Of a stretch of DNA of 7,827 nucleotides, positions 1 to 5,002 are shown in pieces. This stretch comes from a bacterium (GTDB lineage: Bacteria > Bacillota_I > Bacilli_A > RF39 > UBA660): contig RKAN01000020.1 of assembly GCA_014845975.1 (NCBI GenBank), positions 1-7,827 of the forward strand, written 5' to 3'. The stretch's first letter is position 1, and the number at the start of each line of letters is the position of its first letter. The translations under genes were made by a program, and so were the position numbers. Below the pieces are notes generated by a model, which saw only the letters and a program-made list of their open reading frames with translations, had not been told where the DNA came from and did not search any database.

Positions 1-1
1 A

Positions 2-139
2 GGATTTACATTAGTAGAATTATTGGCGGTAATCGTGATATTAAGTATCATAGGAATGATTACAGTGCCAATGGCAGTTAGTTATATAGAAAAATCAAAG
101 GAAAATCTAGCAGATATACCAATTTCCATAGGTTGGTAG
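2..139 (+). CDS. Type IV prepilin-like protein, N-terminal part (5' end outside window, prematurely ended)
   Basis: Reading from base 2, the peptide opens GFTLVELLAVIVILSIIGM, the hallmark of a class III (type IV pilin/pseudopilin) signal. The prepilin peptidase site is Gly|Phe, Glu is at mature position +5, and a hydrophobic helix of about 20 residues follows, then a charged stretch (YIEKSKEN). Proteins of this type are inserted in the membrane, cleaved and N-methylated, and assembled into pili or competence/secretion pseudopili. The positively charged leader and the start codon lie before the window. TAG at 137-139 leaves a mature part of only about 44 residues, whereas pilins and pseudopilins usually have about 90-150. 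The globular C-terminal domain is therefore missing from this frame, and a C-terminal-looking segment follows in another frame. The N-terminal motif is certain; the pilus system and the functional state are not. Confidence 0.8.
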   Translation, partial: GFTLVELLAVIVILSIIGMITVPMAVSYIEKSKENLADIPISIGW

Positions 140-230
140 CAATTCTGTTCGAGTTTGTATTTCAAATAATACAGTAAATGGTCAACCACCGGCATCTATA
201 GGTACATTCTATAGAGTATATTATAACTAA
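132..230 (+). pseudogene. Out-of-frame C-terminal remnant of the pilin-like gene
   Basis: The frame shifted by +1 relative to the pilin segment is open from 132 (after TAG at 129-131) to TAA at 228-230. It reads VGSNSVRVCISNN followed by TVNGQPPASIGTFYRVYYN. It has no start codon or ribosome site of its own, has the beta-strand-like, Asn/Gly-rich character of a pseudopilin C-terminus, and stops exactly at a terminator. Removing one G near 131-132 would join the two frames as ...IPISI-VGSNSV..., giving a mature protein of about 75 residues, still short for the family. The likely history is therefore a frameshift, possibly with an internal deletion. A sequencing or assembly error is a real alternative. 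Confidence 0.5.
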
Positions 231-257
231 TCTAATCATTTTAGATTAGTTTTCTTT
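225..257 (+). terminator. Rho-independent terminator after the pilin-like gene
   Basis: AACTAATCTA (225-234) pairs perfectly with TAGATTAGTT (242-251) around a 7-base loop, and the tract TTTTCTTT follows. The 10-bp stem is AT-rich, so it is weak by itself. The TAA at 228-230 that ends the pilin remnant lies inside the left arm. Confidence 0.65.
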
Positions 258-258
258 A

Positions 259-287
259 TGGACAAAATTTACAGTTTTTGGTAAAAT
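259..287 (+). promoter_or_regulatory. Promoter of mutS (sigma-A type, extended -10)
   Basis: TGGACA (259-264, 5 of 6 matches to TTGACA), a 17-base spacer and TAAAAT (282-287, 5 of 6 to TATAAT), with TGG immediately before the -10 as an extended -10. Transcription would start near 294, only about 10 bases before the ATG at 304, so the mRNA leader would be little more than the Shine-Dalgarno site. Confidence 0.6.
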
Positions 288-303
288 GAAAAAAGGTGGT
301 TAT

Positions 304-2844
304 ATGAACAGAAAAGATGTCGATGTCTCTAAAGTAACTCCTATGATGAAGCAATATCTAGAGATTAAAGAAAAAAATGAAGATATTATTATATTCTTCC
401 GATTGGGAGATTTTTATGAAATGTTTTTTGAAGATGCAATTAAAGTTTCTAGAGAACTTGAACTTACTTTAACTGGCAAAAATGCAGGGCTAAAAGAAAA
501 AATCCCAATGTGTGGAATTCCTCATCATGCAGCTAATATATATATTGAAAAACTAGTAGAAAAAGGATATAAAATAGGAATTTGTGAACAATTAGAAGAT
601 CCTAAAAGTGTAGAAAAAGGAATCGTAAAAAGAGATCTTATTCAAATTATTAGTAAAGGAACCATCATTGATGACGAATCTTTAATAGAATTTGAAAACA
701 ATTATATTGGAAATATTCTTGATTTTAATCACGTTTATGTTATTTGTTACACAGATATTTCAACTGGAGAAATTAATACAACTTTAGTAGAACATAATGT
801 TAGTAAAGTTGTAAGTGAAGTAGTAAGTATTGGAATAAAAGAAATTATTATGCCAAGTAAAGTAGATAAAACGATCTTTTCTTTACTAAAAAATCAGTTT
901 AAAATAACGGTATCTATTTCCGATGAAATAGAAGATTTAAAGGAATATGAATATATTTACGAAGATATTAAAGATATTCGTTATATAGAAACAATCAAAC
1001 ATTTACTAACTTATATTAATCATACTCAAAAAAGAAATTTGTCTCATTTACAAAAAGCAGTTATAAAAGAAGACAAAAGCTTTTTAAAAATGGATGTTCA
1101 TACTAAAAGAAACTTAGAATTAACAGAAACACTTCGTTTGAAACAAAGAAATTACTCTTTAATTTGGTTGTTAGATAAAACCAAAACAGCAATGGGGTCA
1201 AGAATGCTTAAAAATATGATTGAAAACCCATTAATAGATAAAGAAAAAATTAATCAGAGATATGATACAGTAGCAACATTACTTCGTGAATTTATTTTAA
1301 AGGAAGATTTAAATCAAGCTCTATTTGAAGTATACGATTTAGAAAGATTAAGTGGTCGTGTAGCCTTTGGTAATGCGAATGCAAAAGACTTATTACAACT
1401 TAAAAATTCATTAAAAGTTCTTCCAACAATTCGTGATATTTTAACCAAAATTAACTTTTATAAAAATATAGAACCATTAAATGACCTATATGAATTATTA
1501 GAAAAATCAATTTATGAAAATCCGCCTTTATCTATTAAAGAAGGATACTTAATTAAAGATGGATATAACGAAGAATTAGATGAACTAAAAGATTTAAGAA
1601 AAGGTGGAAAAGACTTTGTTGCTAGATTTGAAGCAGAAGAAAAAGAAAGAACAGGCATTAAAAATCTAAGAGTAGGTTATAATCGTGTATTTGGATATTA
1701 TATAGAAGTTTCTAAAGGAAATGCAAAAGATATTAAAGAAGAATATGGATATGAAAGAAGACAAACATTGGCCAATGTAGAAAGATTTATTAGTCCAATA
1801 TTAAAAGAAAAAGAAGCTTTAATATTAAATGCTGAAGAAAAAATTATTGAACTGGAATATAATTTATTTATTGAAATTCGTGATAAAATTAAAACATATA
1901 TTCCAAAACTTCAAAATATAGCAAAGACAATTAGCGAAATTGATGTATTACAATCGTTTGCAACCGTTGCAGAAGAAAATCATTACGTAAGACCTAACTT
2001 AGTAGATACTAGGGTTGTTTCAATTATCGATGACCGTCATCCAGTTGTTGAAAAAGTGATTGAAGGAGAATACGTACCAAATGACATAAAAATGGACGAA
2101 AATACAAATATTTTATTAATTACAGGCCCAAATATGGCTGGTAAATCTACTTATATGAGACAACTAGCGATTACAGTCATTATGGCACAAATTGGTTCTT
2201 ATGTTCCTGCAAAAGAAGCAATACTTCCTATCTTTGATGCAATATTTACTCGAATTGGAGCCAGTGATGACTTAGTTAGTGGAGAATCTACTTTTATGGT
2301 AGAAATGAAAGAAGCAAATAACGCAATTAGTAATGCAACAGAAAATAGTTTAATCTTATTTGATGAATTAGGTAGAGGTACAGCAACTTTTGATGGAATG
2401 GCTTTGGCTCAGTCTATTATCGAATATATTGAAAAAAATATTCGTTGCAAAACACTATTTTCTACCCACTATCATGAACTTACAGATTTGAGTGAAACAC
2501 TTAAAACACTTAAAAATGTCCATGTAAGTGCTCATGAAGAAGATGGTAATATTACTTTCTTACATAAAATTAAAGATGGTAGTATCGATAAAAGTTATGG
2601 TATTCATGTTGCTAAATTAGCAGATTTGCCAAATTCATTAATAGAAAGGGCAAATCAAATATTAAAAGTATATGAAAACAAAGAACAAAAAAGAGATATT
2701 ATTGTTCAAGAATCATTACCTTTAGATGAGTTAATGAAAGAAGATTCTCAAGTAGAAAAAGAAATTAAAAATTTGGATATTTTAAATGTTACTCCACTAG
2801 AAGCTTTAAACATACTATATAGTCTAAAAGAAAAGATCAGGTGA
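304..2844 (+). CDS. mutS: DNA mismatch repair protein MutS
   Basis: MutS binds mispaired or looped DNA and, with ATP, recruits MutL to begin strand-directed repair. The 846 residues fit the MutS1 family. The mismatch-reading motif FYE is at residues 37-39 (GDFYEMF), the NRVFGYYIEV segment of the core/clamp region is near 459-468, Walker A GPNMAGKST is at 608-616, Walker B ends in Asp687-Glu688 and is followed by LGRGTATFDG, and the STHYHEL motif starts at 720. The tail ends in a MutS-like TPLEAL..LYSLK helix. QESLPL at 802-807 lies where Gram-positive MutS proteins carry a sliding-clamp contact, but this is only a resemblance. I chose ATG 304 over the in-frame ATG 286: AAAGGTGGT (292-300) precedes 304, while 286 has no ribosome site and falls inside the -10 box. 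No mutL follows; a small membrane protein does. Confidence 0.97.
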   Translation: MNRKDVDVSKVTPMMKQYLEIKEKNEDIIIFFRLGDFYEMFFEDAIKVSRELELTLTGKNAGLKEKIPMCGIPHHAANIYIEKLVEKGYKIGICEQLEDPKSVEKGIVKRDLIQIISKGTIIDDESLIEFENNYIGNILDFNHVYVICYTDISTGEINTTLVEHNVSKVVSEVVSIGIKEIIMPSKVDKTIFSLLKNQFKITVSISDEIEDLKEYEYIYEDIKDIRYIETIKHLLTYINHTQKRNLSHLQKAVIKEDKSFLKMDVHTKRNLELTETLRLKQRNYSLIWLLDKTKTAMGSRMLKNMIENPLIDKEKINQRYDTVATLLREFILKEDLNQALFEVYDLERLSGRVAFGNANAKDLLQLKNSLKVLPTIRDILTKINFYKNIEPLNDLYELLEKSIYENPPLSIKEGYLIKDGYNEELDELKDLRKGGKDFVARFEAEEKERTGIKNLRVGYNRVFGYYIEVSKGNAKDIKEEYGYERRQTLANVERFISPILKEKEALILNAEEKIIELEYNLFIEIRDKIKTYIPKLQNIAKTISEIDVLQSFATVAEENHYVRPNLVDTRVVSIIDDRHPVVEKVIEGEYVPNDIKMDENTNILLITGPNMAGKSTYMRQLAITVIMAQIGSYVPAKEAILPIFDAIFTRIGASDDLVSGESTFMVEMKEANNAISNATENSLILFDELGRGTATFDGMALAQSIIEYIEKNIRCKTLFSTHYHELTDLSETLKTLKNVHVSAHEEDGNITFLHKIKDGSIDKSYGIHVAKLADLPNSLIERANQILKVYENKEQKRDIIVQESLPLDELMKEDSQVEKEIKNLDILNVTPLEALNILYSLKEKIR

Positions 2845-2848
2845 TAAA

Positions 2849-3238
2849 ATGAGTTTACTAAAAAAAGAATATTGGTTTATTTGTGCAATACTAAATATAG
2901 CGACATTAGGTTGTTTTAATATTCTAATTGCTTATATGTTAGATTTATTTGATGAAAATGCTTGGTATCAAAAAAAAGCATATTGGATTTGTGCTTTTCT
3001 TTGTTTAATATTCCCTATATTTATTATGTTTTTAGTATTTGGTGTTGAAATGACCGTTCAAGTTGCTAAAAAATTAAATGTACCAGGATGTGAGATTTAT
3101 GCAACTCCATATTCTTGGATTTTATGTTTAATTGTCCCAGTTCTTGGCTGGATATTACTAGCAGTTATGTTAATCTATCTAAATGTATGGATTGTTAGTT
3201 ACTTATATCAGGGAAAAGCAGAAGCTCAACTAAGTTGA
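2849..3238 (+). CDS. Small three-helix membrane protein of unknown function
   Basis: I do not recognise the family. The 129-residue product has three strongly hydrophobic segments, at about residues 10-31, 45-66 and 88-115, joined by short loops (DLFDENAWYQKK between helices 1 and 2; a longer VEMTVQVAKKLNVPGCEIYATPYS stretch between 2 and 3). It has no obvious signal peptide and no catalytic motif. Its ribosome site AGGTGA (2839-2844) overlaps the mutS stop and its ATG is four bases beyond, so translation is probably coupled to mutS and it shares the mutS promoter. Its TGA lies within the right arm of a terminator. The coding call is good because of the ribosome site, the composition and the tight packing; a link to mismatch repair is not implied by co-transcription alone. 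Confidence 0.85.
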   Translation: MSLLKKEYWFICAILNIATLGCFNILIAYMLDLFDENAWYQKKAYWICAFLCLIFPIFIMFLVFGVEMTVQVAKKLNVPGCEIYATPYSWILCLIVPVLGWILLAVMLIYLNVWIVSYLYQGKAEAQLS

Positions 3239-3244
3239 GCTTTT
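3222..3244 (+). terminator. Rho-independent terminator of the mutS operon
   Basis: AAGCTCAAC (3222-3230) pairs over 9 bp with GTTGAGCTT (3234-3242) around a TAA loop, followed by a short U tract (3241-3244). The TGA stop of the small membrane protein (3236-3238) is inside the right arm. Read in the other direction the hairpin lies just past the stop of the convergent gene, so it may act on both strands, although the minus-strand T tract is poorer. Confidence 0.75.
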
Positions 3245-3986
3245 ATAGTAAATAAAAATAAATGGTCCAAAAATGGAAAAATGTTCCTAATAAACAGAAA
3301 ATATGAAATACAGAGTGCATATACTTTTTATTTATGCCAATTCCGTAAAGAATAGAACCAATTGTATATAAAACTCCTCCAAAAATTAAATAAAAAATTC
3401 CTTTTGTTCCAATAGTAGAAAGAAGTTTTGGAATACCAATTAAAATGGACCAGCCATTGAATAGATGGCATATTACTTCTAATAATTGAAATTTATCGAT
3501 TTTAAAAGAAGTTAAAATAATTCCTATTAGAGTAATTGTAGTTACAAATCCAAATAAGATCCATCCAAGATTTCCTCCAATTCCTAAAAGTGAAATAGGA
3601 ATATAGGTTCCATATACCAATAAATATACATTACAGTGGTCTATTATTCTAAGTATTTTTTTTCCTTCTACTTGATAAGATAAAGCATGATATATGCATG
3701 AAATCGAATATAAAATAATCATCGTAGAGCCAAAAATCGAGACTGTTGCTTCGGATAAAGCACCATTTGCTTTCACAACCATTAAAACAAGTGCTACAAT
3801 TGATAAAATAGCGCCAATTCCATGTGAAACGGAATTGAATATTTCTTCTCCAATACTATAAATGGGAATTTTTATATTTAATTTTCTTTTGTTTTGTCTT
3901 TTAAAATTTTCTACGGCATAAGCAATTTCATAAGATTCTTTTTTTGTTAAATTTAATTCTTTTCTTAAATATTCATCTAATTTCAT
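3243..3986 (-). CDS. Hemolysin III / PAQR-family seven-helix membrane protein
   Basis: This belongs to the HlyIII (YqfA-like) branch of the PAQR/CREST superfamily, predicted metal-dependent membrane hydrolases. The haemolysin name is historical and does not establish toxicity. The 247-residue product shows the family's features: SHGIGA at 54-59 at the first helix, Ser96-x3-His100 (SCIYH), Asp116-His117 (IIDHCNVYLLVYGTYIP), and His224-x3-His228 (HSVFH) in the last helix, so all expected metal ligands are present. About seven membrane segments run from residue 50 to 246. A charged, Lys-rich cytosolic-looking N-terminal stretch of about 45 residues precedes the core and is longer than in many bacterial members. 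AGGTGA (plus-strand 3991-3996) stands four bases before the ATG. It is transcribed alone, convergent with the mutS pair and divergent from the nucleotidyltransferase. The substrate is unknown. Confidence 0.9.
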   Translation of the reverse strand: MKLDEYLRKELNLTKKESYEIAYAVENFKRQNKRKLNIKIPIYSIGEEIFNSVSHGIGAILSIVALVLMVVKANGALSEATVSIFGSTMIILYSISCIYHALSYQVEGKKILRIIDHCNVYLLVYGTYIPISLLGIGGNLGWILFGFVTTITLIGIILTSFKIDKFQLLEVICHLFNGWSILIGIPKLLSTIGTKGIFYLIFGGVLYTIGSILYGIGINKKYMHSVFHIFCLLGTFFHFWTIYFYLL

Positions 3987-4024
3987 CGTATCACCTATAT
4001 AAATAACTATTTTTAAACAATCAG

Positions 4025-4033
4025 ATTATACCA
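4025..4033 (-). promoter_or_regulatory. Extended -10 promoter of the HlyIII-family gene
   Basis: On the minus strand TGG directly precedes a perfect TATAAT (plus-strand 4025-4030, extension 4031-4033). No convincing -35 is seen at 16-18 bases (the region around 4047-4054 reads CAATCA or similar), so the extended -10 probably carries the promoter. The predicted start near 4018 gives a leader of about 32 bases. Confidence 0.6.
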
Positions 4034-4046
4034 CTTTATTGAAAAA

Positions 4047-4075
4047 TTGATTGTTATTTATATTTTTGATATGAT
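4047..4075 (+). promoter_or_regulatory. Promoter of the nucleotidyltransferase gene (extended -10)
   Basis: TTGATT (4047-4052, 4 of 6), a 17-base spacer and TATGAT (4070-4075, 5 of 6), with TGA just before the -10. The start would fall near 4082, giving a leader of about 9 bases that begins at the weak Shine-Dalgarno GGTGAT (4082-4087). Its -35 overlaps the region where the minus-strand promoter would have its own -35, so the two promoters stand back to back and could compete for polymerase. Confidence 0.55.
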
Positions 4076-4090
4076 ATAAATGGTGATGAT

Positions 4091-4915
4091 ATGAATTTAA
4101 CATTAGTAATTATGGCGGCAGGAATGGGAAGTCGTTTTAAAGATGGAATTAAGCAATTAGCGCAAGTAGGTCCAAATGGGGAAACAATTATGGAACTGAC
4201 CATAAAAGATGCAGTCGAAATAGGATATAAAAAAGTAGTTTTTATTATTCGAAAAGAATTAAAAGAAGATTTTGAATCTATAATTATTCCTAAAATTCAA
4301 GGGAAAATAGAATACGATTTTGCTTATCAAGAATTAGATGATATTCCAATAAAAGTAGAGGTTAATCGAAGTAAACCATGGGGCACAGGACAAGCTTTAT
4401 TGTCTCTTAAAAATATTGTAAAAGAGGATTTTGTTATTTTGAATGCCGATGATTATTATGGAAAAAAAGCTTTAAAAACTCTATATAATCATTTTTATGA
4501 AAAAAGAGAAGAACACGCAATGATGATGTATCATTTAAAAAATACTTTTACAACTTCTAATCTTGGAAATCGTGGAATTTGTTTAGAAGAAAACGGTAAG
4601 TTATTAAAAATTAACGAAACATTTCATATCCAAAAAATAGGTGATCAATTTCAAACAGAAACTGAAATATTAGATCCTAATACTTTTGTATCTGTTAATT
4701 TATTTGGATTTCATCCTAGTATTTTTTCTTTATTTGAACAAAAGTTTATAGAATTTTTAAAAGAACCAACGAACTTGGAAACAGGAGAATTTTTGATTCC
4801 AGCTACGATTAATGAATTGTTAAATAATTTAGAGGTCAGAGTTTACAATACAGATGAATTATGCTTAGGAATTACTTACAAAGAAGATATTAATTTGTTC
4901 CAAAAGGAGATTTGA
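4091..4915 (+). CDS. NTP_transferase-like nucleotidyltransferase (sugar-phosphate type), substrate unknown
   Basis: The product resembles cytosolic sugar-phosphate nucleotidylyltransferases, which couple a nucleoside triphosphate to a phosphorylated sugar or alcohol and release pyrophosphate. The N-terminus LVIMAAGMGSRFKDGIKQL is the family nucleotide-binding loop (Gly11-x-Gly-Ser-Arg15) with a candidate catalytic Lys21. KPWGTGQALL at 95-104 resembles the base/sugar-contacting segment, and LNADDYYG at 117-124 supplies the metal-binding Asp. At 274 residues it is a stand-alone catalytic domain without the left-handed beta-helix of GlmU or GlgD. Related proteins occur in several sugar and phosphocholine pathways, but no kinase or glycosyltransferase lies next to this one, so the substrate cannot be assigned. 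The gene is monocistronic, between its own promoter and terminator. The only ribosome site is the weak GGTGAT at short spacing. Confidence 0.85.
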   Translation: MNLTLVIMAAGMGSRFKDGIKQLAQVGPNGETIMELTIKDAVEIGYKKVVFIIRKELKEDFESIIIPKIQGKIEYDFAYQELDDIPIKVEVNRSKPWGTGQALLSLKNIVKEDFVILNADDYYGKKALKTLYNHFYEKREEHAMMMYHLKNTFTTSNLGNRGICLEENGKLLKINETFHIQKIGDQFQTETEILDPNTFVSVNLFGFHPSIFSLFEQKFIEFLKEPTNLETGEFLIPATINELLNNLEVRVYNTDELCLGITYKEDINLFQKEI

Positions 4916-4931
4916 AATCTCTTTTTTTTTT
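4903..4931 (+). terminator. Rho-independent terminator of the nucleotidyltransferase gene
   Basis: GAGATT (4907-4912) pairs with AATCTC (4916-4921) around a 3-base TGA loop, extended outward by a G-U pair and A-U pairs. A run of ten T follows (4922-4931). The TGA stop (4913-4915) forms the loop. This is the strongest U tract in the window. Confidence 0.85.
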
Positions 4932-4940
4932 GTTATAGAG

Positions 4941-4969
4941 TATACAATTCGACAAATTTCTGCTATAAT
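4941..4969 (+). promoter_or_regulatory. Promoter of the glucosaminidase operon (TGn-TATAAT)
   Basis: TGC-TATAAT (4961-4969) is a perfect -10 with the TGn extension. The 17-base-spaced -35 candidate TATACA (4941-4946) matches only 4 of 6, so the extended -10 is the main evidence. The start near 4976 gives a leader of about 24 bases before the TTG codon. Confidence 0.75.
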
Positions 4970-4985
4970 GGTACTGATTAAACTA

Positions 4986-5002
4986 GGGGAGGGATAAAGT
5001 TG
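4986..5002 (+). promoter_or_regulatory. Strong ribosome binding site deciding a TTG start
   Basis: GGGGAGGG (4986-4993) contains the full GGAGG core, with 7 bases between that core and TTG 5000-5002. It is the strongest Shine-Dalgarno in the window and compensates for the weak start codon. The TTG start is also fixed by the signal peptide that begins immediately after it. Confidence 0.8.

Noticed and set aside
140..285. Small RNA or riboswitch between the pilin segment and mutS
   Set aside because: The only structure seen is the terminator stem at 225-251; the rest reads as the pilin remnant and a simple promoter, and the predicted mutS leader is too short for a riboswitch.
286..303. Upstream in-frame ATG as the mutS start
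   Set aside because: It falls inside the -10 box and has no ribosome site; ATG 304 is better supported.
3243..3986. Haemolytic toxin gene
   Set aside because: The name hemolysin III is historical; the sequence shows a PAQR-type membrane protein with metal ligands, and nothing here indicates toxicity.
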